Shown here: one piece after another, positions 25,020 to 37,010 of the stretch
Position numbering within the stretch: position 1 is the first letter of the stretch
How the letters are laid out: every line of letters starts with the position of its first letter
Source of the DNA: Colletotrichum lupini
Lineage: Eukaryota; Ascomycota; Sordariomycetes; Glomerellales; Glomerellaceae
Assembly (NCBI RefSeq): GCF_023278565.1
Contig: NC_064681.1
Coordinates: forward strand, 1 to 64,000
DNA: 64,000 nucleotides
Direction of reading: 5' to 3'
The notes under the pieces: model-generated
Databases searched by the model: none
What the model saw: only the letters and a program-made list of their open reading frames with translations
What the model was told of the DNA's origin: nothing
Made by a program: the position numbers and the translations under genes

Positions 25020-26750
25020 GGCCCCGTCCCCGCCTTCGTCGCTTAGTACCTCGTTATAATTACCTCTCCGAACTTCTAATATTATAAAGTCTATAAAAAA
25101 TAAGCTTAATACGTATTCGCGGCTTTTCCTCCTCTATATATCGTATACCGCCCTCGTTATCTCGATCGATTAGCCTTTTATTACGTTTTTAATAATACTT
25201 ATTTCTATCGCGTCGTAGAGCTCTCGTAAACCCGGCGTCCGCCCGGCTATAAACTAGTACGTAACTTCGAGTTTAAGTTTTTTAGGACTAAACTTACCTC
25301 CGCTCTTAAAAGTCTTATACTAAGTATCGAGTCCCTTAGGTAAGAAAGCGAGGATGCCCCGCCCGAAGACGTTAATAAGAGTCCCGGCCGCTACGAACCG
25401 GTAAATAGTATTACCGAACTTTATATTACTTAGGAGGTCTAGTTTTATTATAAAGAAGTCGGTAAGGTAGCTATTTAGCGTCTTTCCGTACTTCGTCTCG
25501 ATATTTTATAACTTAAAAAACTTAAGTAGCTCGACGTACCTAGGGCCGGCGCTCTAGCTTAGCTCTTTTAGCTACTACTACCGCTTTTATAAATCGTACT
25601 ATTTTTAATATACCCATAACCGGCCCTACGACGTACTTATATAAATAGTAATATCCGTTACCTTACCCTAGCTACGTATAAAAGAGGCTAGGTTATCTAG
25701 GCTCGACTTTTAAAGCTTTTTTATTAACTTATTAACCCGGTAAGCGCCGCTATTTTATTTATATATACCGGCCGCGTCGTATTTTATAATTAGCTCGTAG
25801 AGGTAGCCTTATACGTCGTTCCTAAAAATACGATAAAATAAAAGATTACTAATAAAATAATAATCCTCCTCTTAGAGTACGATATTTAGTTTATTACTAG
25901 CTTCCTTTCTTAGCTAAATAAGGGAATCTAGGTACTCCGCTATACGTAGCGTAGAGACGTTACTTATACTACTTATTTATTACTAAAGCCCGTCGAGCGT
26001 TTTTAGTATCCGCGTTATTACTTTTAGCCTCGCGCTATTTATATAGCTCGCTACGGTAGGTTCGAGGTTTTAGTATATTAACTTCGTAATTAAACCGGTA
26101 TCTCCTCTTAACTAATACGCCGATAGTTCTATAATAAGGGAATATACCTAGCTCGTAATAAGTTTAAAAAACGTCCGCTCAAAATTATCTTTTACTTCTG
26201 TATTTAATAGCCCCTCGTCTTTTTTTTATAAGCTATTAAGAAAGCGTCGTCGTCGTTTCCTTAGTAGTTCGGTAGAGGCCGGCCGTGTATTTATATACTA
26301 GTTCGGGGTAGTCCCGGTCGCCTCGCGGTTTCTCTTAGTAGCCTATATAGCGTCGGGGCTCGAGAGGGCTCTATATATAATACTTACGGCCGTTAGTACG
26401 TTTATACTATAAGCTATTAGTAAAGGGTATACCTAAATTCTCTAGGTCGATAAGAGTCTTAACCTTATTATATATTATCTTAATTAAAAGTTTAAGGCCG
26501 CGGTTATAGGAATTATTTAGAGTACGGTATAACGTAGTATCGAGCCGGGCCTTTACTAACTACTAGTCGAATTCCTCGATATCGATTATTAAGTAAATAT
26601 TATCGTAGTCGCGTAGGGACTAGACTATAATAGGTAGACGCGTCTTTATTCTATTTAGTAGTTACGTTTTTATTTAAAAGCAGGTCGCCTCTACTAAAAA
26701 AGCTATAGGCCCGGTCGGGGGTTTACTTCTATATTTACTACTTCGATTCC
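25020..26750 (-). pseudogene. Decayed gene (unknown)
   Basis: Two well-readable minus-strand stretches. The upstream one (near 26.6-26.4 kb) shows DYDNIYLIIDIEEFD and VKTLIDLENLGIPF. The downstream one (near 25.5-25.2 kb) shows TLNSYLTDFFIIKLDLLSNI, TIYRFVAAGTLINVFGRGIL, LKLEVTY and AGRTPGLRELYDAIE. They appear to be one gene, with at least one frameshift between. The conserved-looking Gly/Phe-rich segment suggests a folded domain, but I do not recognise it. Confidence 0.5.
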
Positions 26751-27649
26751 GGGGCCGGCGCTTAATCGCACATTATTATTTTACGGACCCCGATTACGTC
26801 GCTAGGTCTTAGGGATAGGATAGTAGAAATTATAATAAAGATAAAAGGACGATAGGAAACGTGCCCCTTATTCGCTTTATTTAACATAGCTTTTACGTAG
26901 TCGAACCGTAATCCTTACCCCTTTTTAAACCGTTAGGTAGCGTAGCCTATGCTCTATATAGCCCCTATTAGGGACGCAGGACCCTACTTATTATAACTCT
27001 ACCTTTAATAAAGACCCGGACCCGTCTCTAAAGCTTAGTACTTAATCTTTAAAGTATAAATCGCACGTTAATAAAAGTACTCCGTAGGCCCTGCTTTCGT
27101 AGAATTAAAAAAGAGGTCTATAGGATTAAAAAGAGAGGTATGCGCTCCTATACTACTTCGTATACCTTATAAACTACTATATTATCGATTTCCTAAATAC
27201 GCTTAAAATATCCCGAGTCCCCGGTTCAATTTCGCTACCTTTCTTATTATCTTTAGACCCGGTAATATAAGTTCCGTCCTATTTATATTTAGTAACTATT
27301 CTTACATAACTTTACTTACTTTTTAAATTAAAACAAAATAGCTAATTGGTAAACATACTTACTATATAAATAAAACTTCTAACTACGGAAGTCCTCCGAT
27401 AGACGGGCTATATAGATCGTTTAGAACCGATACTTTTTCCGATTATTAAGGATCTATAAGACCTTATCGTAGCAAATCTTTAATACACTTCGAGAGATAA
27501 CATAGATCCGGGACGGACAAGTCTTCGCCTAAACTTAAGACTACGTTTATTATCCTCGTAGTAGTATACTATAGTAAAAGAGTCCCCTTATTAACTAATA
27601 AAAAGAAAACGCGTCTCTCTATGAGCGGGTATTATAAAAAGTCTTATAC
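26751..27649. other. Intergenic between divergent dead genes
   Basis: Lies between a leftward and a rightward gene, so it probably held both promoters. It contains no sustained frame or tandem repeat that I can see. Confidence 0.4.
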
Positions 27650-29560
27650 TTATTATTAATAGCTCGGATAACGAGAGCCTCGGCGGCGAGACTTTAAACA
27701 ATAATATACCCTAGGATAAGACCGGTAGAAACGAGATACTTCGTAATAAGGCCTTTAAAAACGATTTATTTTAAAGCGAGATATTTACTAACTAAGAGCC
27801 CGACGAGAGGCTTAGAAATAGGCTGGGTACTAATATAGGGGATCCGCGAGCCGTACTTAGCCTTATTAACTTCTAATCTCTATATTCCGAGTACTTAGTA
27901 TAGGCCGGCTATTAGAGCTCGGCTACCGAAGTAGTCTTATATTGGCCCTAAACCGCCTCCCCCGTTTATAAAATTATCTCTCTCGGCTTATAATACCTCT
28001 CTTTAACGTCTCTCGTAGAGCTTTCTTAATAGTTTACCGATTTATTAATTTTTAAAGTATTTACTACGAGAATACGATTAAAAAAGACCCTCGTTAGGCT
28101 AGATTATTAATAAGCCGCGCAGATCTTATACCTCTTTTTTAAGAGCTTTTTTTATAACGTGCGGGAGACCGTGTTCTGGCTTATTCTCAAGTCCGATATT
28201 TTAAAAAATACTACGTCTACCCGGGAAGCCGTTTTTTTTAAGACTATTCTAGGTATTATCTAAAGGCTAGGAGAATCTCTCGCGCAGACTAATTTCGGAT
28301 AAGATTACCCTTTTTATTAAAAGATCTTTTAGCGTTTATATATAGTTAAGTTTAGGACTACGTAAGAAGAGGTAAAAGCCCTCGTTACGTCGGGGTCGGA
28401 TAACGAGGTTAAGCTCTAGGTCGAGGAGTAGTACTTAGTAATTAGGATAATAAAAATACGAGGAGACGCGAAGTATAAACCCGGCTAGGGAAAGGTAATA
28501 TCGAAAGTAAAGCTAGTTATCTCCGACTTTTTTAATATCTTAGTAGACGCGTTCTAAGGGATAATACGGGACGCTAAGATACTATTTATACTCTATGCCG
28601 CGTGGGGTAGCGGGGCCCTTTATTACCTTTTATAATAGATATCTAGGTTCGTCTCTTTTTAACCCGGAGACTGCGAAACTACTAGGCCCGGCGCGCTAAT
28701 ATACTATAGCTTCCGTATTAAAATTTAGTATTAGACTATTATCCCGCAGATTATTAAAGCGATCCTAAAGATCGGTATAAGTATAAACTAAACTTTTAAA
28801 TCCGTTATGTTAAAGCTAAAGAACGTTATAAAGTGCGCGAGCTCCCTTTTTATAAATAAAGCGTATATTCCTAAAGCTCTAAGTTATTTAATATAAATAG
28901 ACGGCCTCGTTTAAGAGTCGCTCTCGTTATATACGCTTTTATAAGTACTAAACTAGTTCGGGATTTACTATAAGAGGAGCACGTTATTATTAAAATAACT
29001 ATAGTATTACTTAGTACTCCTAGTTAAACGCAGAGAACGCGGCGGCCTTTTACTTAGGGATACCGGGCTATTATATCGAAATAGCGCCGTTACTTTATTA
29101 AGAGACGCGGTTTTACGTTAAATATGTATAATATACTTAAAGACGCTCTACGAGGATACTTTTTAATTATAATAGGTTCTCGGGCGCTAGCTTTATCGGA
29201 CTTATAGCTATAAATCTAGGTAGAGAGTGCGAAATAAGTACTTAGTACGGTCGTTATTTATATCCTCTATATAGTATCGCATATTAGGGTCGAGATACGT
29301 ATTTCTTTATTTAATCTTACGTATCGTTTATAATAAAGATAAAAAAGCCGTAGAATAATAACCCGGTATAGTATATAGCTAGGTAGTTATATAATCCTAC
29401 GATACTGCTAAATAAGGAATCGGGCTTAAGTAGTATCTATTCTTACCTCGACGAGTAAATACTAAAACGTAACCGTTAACTGTTATTATATAGCTATATA
29501 GCTAGCAAATCGTAATACGAGGCCGTCGTAAAGAAATTACTAATAAATAGTAGGGCGGTA
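27650..29560 (+). pseudogene. Large decayed gene, about 630 codons (unknown)
   Basis: A single plus-strand frame is readable almost end to end, broken by TAA/TAG only. Landmarks: GGETLNNNIP; DERLRNRLGTNIGDPRAVLS; ATEVVLYWP; LVELSxxFTDLLIFKVFTTR; ETVFWLILKSDILKNTTSTR; VKALVTSGSDNEVKL; KLVISDFFNILVDAF; AKILFILYAAWGSGALYYLL; PGDCETTRPGALIYYSFRIK; KSVMLKLKNVIKCASSLFIN. The absence of frameshifts makes this one of the best-preserved coding skeletons here. No domain recognised. Confidence 0.62.
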
Positions 29561-29979
29561 GTTATATTTAATATCTCTATAATAGTATTTATCCTCTTTT
29601 TCTCGTAGTATATTTAACTATACTTTAACTTCTTAAATAATCCCTCTGCGCGCCCTCTTTACCTCTAATATATATATATATATTATCTTCTTCTTCCCTT
29701 TTGCGCACTAAGTAATCCTACTTCCCTTTATATCGCTTTTTTATTTAAATATACATATCCCTAATACAAACGCCTATACCTAACCCCGAACTATACTACT
29801 ATATCGCTCCCTATAAATAGCTTAAATATCCCCTTACTAAAGACTAGTATCATAGCTAAGCGCGTAGCCCTTTAGAAATTAGTTATACTAAAAAACTCGA
29901 CTAGAGATATTATAAAGTCGTAGCGAGGTAAGATTAGGTCCATAGTTATTATAAAAAAGTCGGTCTATAAAACTATAGC

Positions 29980-30409
29980 TAACCCGTTTAACGTCCGTAT
30001 TAAAATAAGATTTATTATAGCCTCTACTTACCTTAGCTTCTAAGCTTAATAACGGCTCTTAGTCAATTAAACTACTAACTATATACTTCTTATAGGACTT
30101 CCTCGTTAAGTTCTTTTCTTAGAAAATATTTAAAAACGGTACTACTTTTATAAATTATAAGATCTTAAGCGACTTTAATATATTTATTGCGGGCTAGGTT
30201 AGTTATCTTTTTATAATACTAACTACTTATATAGCTATCGAGGCTACCTATACCTAGGTTCGTATTACTATCGTTATTTTTAATAACTCGCGCTCTAACT
30301 CTAACGTAAGCTTTAATAAGTTTAAGACCGAGCGCAACGAGGGCACTAGTAAGAGAACGATCCTTATTAAATTAGCTACCCTAACCGACTCTAATAATAA
30401 TATCGATTA
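29980..30409 (+). pseudogene. Decayed short gene end, unknown
   Basis: About 140 plus-strand codons, including FLVKFFSxKIFKNG, TTFINYKILSDFNIFIAG, YLFIILTTYIAIEATYT, SNSNVSFNKFKTERNEGTSK and a plausible natural end NNNID followed by paired stops. Possibly the C-terminal exon of a longer gene starting nearer 29.8 kb. Confidence 0.4.
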
Positions 30410-31374
30410 ATAGCCCGCTATTCGCACGCAGATCTATAAGTTAAACCTATTTAGAGACCTAGTACCCGTTCGTTTATTAATAATCCGTAGTTACTTATAA
30501 TAAGCTCGCGGCCGCGGTACCCTCGCGCGCCTATAAAATATAGCCCCGCGTTAGGAATTTACTTAGTATAGGACGAACTTATATTTTATATTTTAGTATA
30601 ACGTTATTATAAAGGAGGCTAGGGTAGCTACTTAACTCCATTCTTAAGATAATAAAGAGTCGTTAATTATTATTTTAACTTTGTTACTAAAAATTATTCG
30701 TACCTATCTTAGCCTCGTTTACTAAAACGGTATAGTATATAAGGCGAGCAGTTCCCTAAATAGCTATGTATAAGTATATATAAAAGTCCTACTAAAAAGG
30801 GTAGTAGATCTCCTTCTTAAGTACAGTTCTAAGGAGGGGGTTGCCGTTCTTATTTCTATTCTAGGGGAAGAATCGAATATAATAGCGCTTCGTAGCTATA
30901 ATAACCGTTTACTTAGGCTACTTAGCAGTAGGATAGATGCTCTTAATAGTATTTATTATCGTTATTACCTCGTACTCTAACACCTACGAGGACTAGCCCG
31001 TAAAGACGCCGTTACGGAAGTATATAAGTTAAAATAGCCCTTTCTAGCCCCCCTTTTATACCCTTTTATACTACATATTCTACTTTTTATAATAAGCTTA
31101 ATAAATCTACTTTTCTATATTTATATATTATATATAGTATTTAAATAATAAGAGTAGAATTAGTTATATATAAAGAAGTGTTATACTGCGTAATTATAAT
31201 TATAAAAGTAGTTTTATTAATTTAAAACTAAAGTTATAAAAAGATTAGTATTTATATATAATTTATTAACATATATTAAAATATTTTAAAAACTAAAATG
31301 AGCTTTTTTTAATATTTATAGAAAATAAATAGACTTAAATTATATCAAATTTATAAGGTATAGAATTAAATTAT
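30410..31374. other. Intergenic, grading into AT-rich DNA
   Basis: No frame I can defend. From about 31.06 kb GC content drops sharply as the sequence enters the AT microsatellite region. Confidence 0.45.
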
Positions 31375-31620
31375 ATATATTTATATTATTTATATTATTT
31401 ATATTATTTATATTATTTATATTATTTATATTATTTATATTATTTATATTATTTATATTATTTATATTATTTATATTATTTATATTATTTATATTATTTA
31501 TATTATTTATATTATTTATATTATTTATATTATTTATATTATTTATATTATTTATATTATTTATATTATCTATATTATTTATATTATTTATATTATTTAT
31601 ATTATTTATATTATTTATAT
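31375..31620. repeat. 9-bp microsatellite (TATTATTTA)n
   Basis: About 27 nearly perfect tandem copies of TATTATTTA, with one visible substitution near 31570. The uniformity contrasts with the decayed DNA around it, as expected: there are no C or G bases for RIP to change. Confidence 0.97.
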
Positions 31621-32190
31621 TACTTATAACTATTATTTATATTATTAATATTATTAATATTAGTATTATTATTATTAGTATTATTATTTATATTATTAGT
31701 AATATTAGTATGATTATTACTAATAGTTATTTAATTATATTAACTAACTATACTCTATATTATATTCTTATTATATCTATATTTATTTTTTTAAATATTT
31801 ATATCATATATATATATTTAACTTTATTATAATTATATATTTATATTATTTTTATTATATATATTATTTATATTATTAATATTTATATTATTTTTATTAT
31901 ATATATTATTTATATTATTAATATTAATATTATTAGTATTATTAGTATTATTAGTATTATTAGTATTATTTATATTATTAGTATTATTATTAGTATTAGT
32001 ATTATTAATAATATCATTATTATTTATATTATTATTCAGACTATTACTAATATCAGTATTATTATTTATATTATTAGTAATATTTTATTATTACTAATAG
32101 CTATTTAATTATATTAACTAACTATATTCTATATTATATTCTTATTATATTCAAGTTTATTTCATTAAATATTTTTATTACATATATTAG
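31621..32190. repeat. AT/ATT/AGT imperfect repeats with a duplicated segment
   Basis: Mostly (ATT)n and (ATTAGT)n mixtures. A segment of roughly 100-120 bp that includes TATTTAATTATATTAACTAA occurs twice, at about 31708-31830 and 32090-32190, separated by more simple repeats, so a larger unit has been duplicated. Confidence 0.8.
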
Positions 32191-32399
32191 TATTACTACG
32201 TAATAAAAAACTAGTTTATAATTATGAAAATTCTATATTTTGAAAATTTAGTAAATATCTTATTTTTATATATAATTTAGTTAGTTAAGTATATAAAAAG
32301 TAGTAGGTTTTATTATAGCCTTATTAAAATAGGGTGGGTTAAAAGGGGGTGGGCTAGGAGGGGTCTTTAACTTAATATAGGGAGGAGGCGCAGGTTGGC

Positions 32400-33990
32400 C
32401 TATATGCTTATACTAGGTAGGTATAAGATAACTAAGGAAAGTGCGGGCACTAATTAAAGAGAGTATCTTAACGCAGTAGCCGTTAGTCTTAAAAGTAGCT
32501 AAGTAGAAAGTAGTATTAGGATCTATTAACATAGTTATTACTACTATTAAGGGCGTCGATTCTAGGAGTTACGTAGGAAACGTCTACTCTAATTATTATA
32601 GTAACTTTTTAAAAAAAAGGAGGGTTCTTGTTAAAAAGACCGGAAGGGTAAGGGATATAGTAAGTAACGCCTCTAAGCTTCGTATTAACCTTTATAGCTA
32701 TATTAAAATAGTACCAGGACTAGTTCTTATTAATATAGCGTAAAAGAACGTATTAAATAAGTAAGCCGAATTAATAATCGGTAGACTTCTTAATTCGCTT
32801 ATAAGAGCCGACGTTATTAAACCGTAAAATATAGAAAAGTAGCTACGGAATAGTATTAGTCTTCGCCTTAATCTAAATATATACCCTAGTAATTACTTTA
32901 GTAATATTACTATTACGGGCCTCGCTATTAATTACGACGGTATCTTTAATAATCTTATTTCTATAGCTAGTATAAGTCTACTTAAATATTTATATAAAGG
33001 CCTGAGCACTAGCTTTATTAATTAAGTTCTCGAGGATTACGATACCCTAGGACGCGAGAAGAGCACGGTTAGGAATCTAAAACTTCTTATTACGTAAGTC
33101 CTAGCGACTAAAAAAGACGGGGCTAGCTATATTATTAGCGTACTAAATCTTTAGGGGTTTAAATAGGCTACTTATAGTCTTAGCTATCTAGTCCTTAAAA
33201 AAAATACCGTACTAGCGGAGATAGGGGTCCTCCTTTTATATTAGCTAGTTCTTTACTTTAATAATATCCGCCTTATACTAGGTAGGACGAGTAACGGTAG
33301 CCTTAATTATTACCGAGGTCTATTTAGGGTTAAGCTTATAGTTATAGCGCTACGTAGTAGCGACTATATAGACCTCTATAGGGAAGAAGCCCGCCTTTAC
33401 GGTCTCAATAACGGGCTAGTTACGGAACTAAACTTTATAACCGGAGGCCTTCTCGAAGTACTTCGTAATATTTATTTCCTCGCCGTTATTCGTAAAGACG
33501 TTACTTTTAGTATTAGTACCGCTATTACCGTAAGTTAGGTTATATACGAACGCCTTAATAGTATAAGACTTATCCTAGTTCTCCTTACCGCGGTACTTAG
33601 GATAGAATCGAAGCTTCGCTAGCTTCCTCGGGCGCTTAAAAGTATTAAATAGCGTGCGTACCGTCTTACCGTTCTTATCTTACTAGCGCACTAGCTTTAA
33701 AACCTTAGTAATATCCGGCGGGCTTAAGCCCTACTATTTACGATCGTAAGTACTTAGAAAGTCTAAAGTCCCTAATAAAGAGATATAATAGCTTATCTCC
33801 CTTTTAAAATACTATATTAGCGACGTTTATATTACGACCGAGCTCGAGTAGGGGCTAAGATCTATAGTCTTCTTATTACGCTTAATTAAAAAAAGATCCT
33901 TACTAAGATACTAACGGACTAGGTAGTTAAGGAAGTTTATATATACTAAAACAGTACTATTACGATCCGTTCTACTAAGTAATATATACT
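32400..33990 (-). pseudogene. Argonaute-like gene, RIP-decayed and truncated
   Basis: A minus-strand frame of about 530 codons in the Argonaute domain order. N/L1 side (about 33.99-33.73 kb): VLVYINFLNYLVRxYLSKD and LLGTLDFLSTYDRK. PAZ (about 33.56-33.24 kb): AFVYNLTYG, NITKYFEKASGYKV, VKAGFFPIEVYIVATT, YNYKLNPKxTSVIIKATVTR. L2/MID (about 33.15-32.76 kb): FFSRxDLRNKKFxIPNRALL, then LLFYILRFNN and YKRIKKSTDYxFGLL. PIWI start (about 32.75-32.56 kb): YYFNIAIKVNTKLRGVTYYI and IIIRVDVSY, a changed form of the catalytic (I)GxDVSH strand whose Asp (codon at 32582-32584) survives. The remaining PIWI Glu/Asp/His residues are not found before the AT-rich DNA at 32.3 kb. Argonautes guide small-RNA silencing; this copy has many stops and is dead. 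Confidence 0.85.
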
Positions 33991-34000
33991 AAGAGCCCGG

Positions 34001-34440
34001 GTAAGCTTACGTAAGGTTAAGCGGCCGTTATCGCTCTTTAGATTATCCGCACGGATTATAAAATAGGCCGCGTCGTTAGTATTTTAAAAAAATTTAAATA
34101 TAAAATGCCCGGCCGTTATAACGGAATTTAGTTTTTCTCGTTAGAGGGTAAGCTTACGTAAAGTCGAGCAGCGGCTAGTAATTTAAACTATTCGCACGGC
34201 TTATTTAGTAAGCTACCCTATTAGTATTTTAAAGAAATTTAAATATAAAATGCCCGGCCTTTATAATAGAATTGCGGTTAGATATATCTTAGGGCTAGTT
34301 AGCTTACGTAAGGTCGAGTAGCTACTATTTTTTTAAATCACCCGCACGGCTTACTAAGTAGGCCGCCCCACTAGTATTTTAAAAAAATTTAGATATAAAA
34401 TACCCGGCCGTTACGGTAGAACTTAGATATAAAAAAAGGG
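34001..34440. repeat. 148-bp tandem triplication
   Basis: Three copies starting with GTAAGCTTACGTAAGGT-type sequence at 34001, 34148 and 34298 (spacing 147 and 150 bp). Each holds an AGCTTACGTAA core, a CCGCACGG block and an AAATATAAAATGCCCGGCC-type block. The copies differ mainly by transitions. They lie directly upstream of the readable part of the Argonaute gene and may have replaced or displaced its N-terminal end. Confidence 0.9.
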
Positions 34441-34825
34441 ATAATAGTACGACTCGCGTTATATAAATATTTAATAGACATATAGCTATATAGTTATCTA
34501 ATACTAAATATTAGTTCCTTACTTCGAATTAATTTTTATTTTTTCTAACTATAAAATATAGCAAGCTCTATTACTTATATTACTAATTACCTATAGCTAA
34601 AGGTTCTATCTAGGTAATTAGTATTAGTAAAGGAAAGCGTTAAGCTCCTACCGATATACGCTCCGTATCCGTATACTAAGCGCTTTTATTACCGAGTTAG
34701 TATTATCTAATACGTATCTAAGACGTAACCTAACTACGTAAGGTATAGTAGGGAAAGGCGGGCCGGGCGGGACCCCTATGCTAACTCTTGCGTAGCTAAG
34801 CTAAGCTAATCTAAACTATTATCCG

Positions 34826-35070
34826 AGAATAAAAAAAAAGAAAAAAGAAAAAAGATAATAACGAAAGAGTAGGAAAAGAGATAATAATAAAAAAAAAAAA
34901 GGAAAAAAGGGCCGAAGAAGAAATAACGCAAGGGTAACTAAAACCGTTATTTTAAAATAAAAAGAAAAAAGAGAAAAGAGATAACAAAGAAAAAAAAGAA
35001 AAAGAGAGCATAACGAAAAAAAAAAAAAAAAGGGCTAAATAAGAAAAAATATAAGGGATAAAAAGAAAGA
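34826..35070. repeat. Purine-rich low-complexity tract
   Basis: Runs of A and AAAAAG/GAAAAG with little C or T on the plus strand over about 240 bp. No coding signal. Polypurine stretches like this are common in fungal intergenic DNA. Confidence 0.8.
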
Positions 35071-35579
35071 ATTATTAGACTCGTTAAGACCGAGAGGTAA
35101 ACTTCGTTACTATAAGATCTAACTAGTAATCGTCGCGATTAAACTAATAAGCAAATTATAAAATAGGAGTTTATATATACGTTTACGTGGGCGTATTATA
35201 GGTTATATTAATTTTATAATATTAGTATTCCGCAAGCTAAACTTAAGAGCGGACGCTATACTATCGTAAATCCTATTAAAACCCGTCGTTTCTATTACTA
35301 AACTAATCTATAGAGCAAAGCATATTAATATATTATAGTATAATTTCTAACCAACGTCGAAACGTAGCTACTTAACCGCGACGCTTTTTAATAGGAGTTC
35401 CTTCTTAAGTAGTCTTAGTATACTAAGCTAATAATCGAAAATTAGTATATATTATAGCTTGCGGAGCACTATGCTCGGTAATATAACTAGGACGTACTAC
35501 GCTTCTTACTAAAGGAGTAGCGCGTAGTAGTAGGGGTTTTATTACTTTTACGAGGGGTTAAGAACTCGATAGTTAGGAG
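35071..35579. other. Intergenic, no gene seen
   Basis: RIP-altered DNA without a sustained frame or repeat. Confidence 0.4.
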
Positions 35580-35950
35580 GGTAACTTTAAGAGATTTATA
35601 AAGAGGGGCCGGCTCCTCTTCCTCCTCGCCCTCCTCCTCCTCCTCCTTAGTCTAGCTATCGGTAGTAACGTCGCCCTAGGCATAATAAATAGCTAGTAAA
35701 GTTAGTACTATATATAAACGTTAAGTAGCTTAGTTAGTCGTACCCTTAGTAACTATTTGCGTAGTATCCTTATTAATATAGCGTCTAGACGCGGCTATAC
35801 TTTAAAAAATAATATCTAGCTAGTACTATAGGAATATATAAATAAACCGCGTACTCGGGGCCGATAGGCTTAGTAAACGGGTAGAGACGTACTTTAATAG
35901 CGGGCTTAGTAGCGGATATTATATTCGCTAGTCGTAGTAGTAATAGGGGA
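35580..35950 (-). pseudogene. Decayed frame with a (CTC)n tract, unknown
   Basis: Minus-strand reading gives YAVYLYIPIVLARYYFLKYS and IKVRLYPFTKPIGPEY, then, after a probable frameshift, a stretch with a run of GAG/AGG codons from the CCTCCTCCT tract at about 35606-35645. In the frame that reads GAG it would be a poly-glutamate region. Extent is uncertain and the family unknown. Confidence 0.35.
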
Positions 35951-36559
35951 TAGTTTAGAGAATATAATATTAAAAATAATATATTAGTTAAGAACTAGAG
36001 TATATTATAATAAGAGAGTTAGAAACGAGATATGTCGCGGCGAGATTTTATATTTATAATTAAGAATAGCGGTCGTATATTAATATAAAGTTAGATATAT
36101 ATAGAACTATCCGCCGTCCCGTAAATATATATATCCCCCTCGAGCCTAATTCTTTTAGTACACCGTACTTATAAACCGCATACTAGTTTATTAGTACCTA
36201 GTTACGAGGGGTCTAGTTAACTATTAAATCCCGTTACGTAGTAAAACCGACCGAACCGCAGATACCTATATACTCGCGGGGACGGACCTCTTTGTTCTAT
36301 TTAAAGCGTATAAGGGTAGCGTATATAAATAAAATTACCGCGGTATAATAAAATACAACTACTCTATAAAAATAAATAGGTATATAAAGAGACGAGATTA
36401 GTAGGCGGATACTATACCTAGGGCGGAGCAGAATATTATTATTATAGTTAATTAATTACTACCTAAATACGTAATACTAGGTCTTTTAAGACGAAGCGGC
36501 TATAAGCTCTATATATATAATAATTAAAAATACTACTACCCCGCGTCCGTCCCCTATAA

Positions 36560-37010
36560 TCTACCTAAGAAGCTCTTTACTAACGTATTATTATAGCTAA
36601 ACCCCTTCCCTAGCTACCCTTAGCCTCCCCTAAGTCTATACCGAGGCCTTGCTCGGGTACTTATTTCTTTATTACCTTATTAAAGCTAGGACGCTTAGCG
36701 AGATCTAAGCCTATATATCGAGGTTAGCTAGTAGTTTAGGAGCATAAGGTTTATAATTGTGCGAGCGGATATATACCTAAGGCTTTATACTTAAGCTTAG
36801 AGGCCGACTCGGGGTATGCGACGATAAAGTCCTCGAGTAGAGTACTCGTAGCGGTCTTTTTACCTTTATAAATAAGAGGAGACGCACGGCTAGGGAGCTC
36901 TTAACTAAGATCCGTATTAAAGCTATCGGACTCGGAGCTAGACTTATCCTAGCCCTCGTCCTCGAAGCTATTAAAAGCGCCGTATAGGGCTAGCGGGTTT
37001 TAGAATTAGT
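36560..37010 (-). pseudogene. Decayed acidic-linker gene fragment, unknown
   Basis: Minus-strand frame of about 140 codons: NPLALYGAFNSFEDEG, KSSSESDSFNTDLS, PLIYKGKKTATSTLLEDFIV, then PESASKLKYKALGIYPLA. The Ser/Asp/Glu-rich linker followed by a Lys/Leu segment looks like a nuclear or regulatory protein fragment, but that is only an impression. Neighbours give no operon-like context. Confidence 0.4.

Noticed and set aside
31375..32190. A centromere or replication origin, because of extreme AT content
   Set aside because: The position is 31 kb from a telomere and the sequence is simple 9-bp and 3-bp repeats. Nothing in it specifically indicates either function.
32880..33230. A plus-strand frame (for example LAINYDGIFNNLISIASISL)
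   Set aside because: It lies antisense to the Argonaute PAZ-MID region, where the minus strand gives recognisable domain order. Treated as a shadow.
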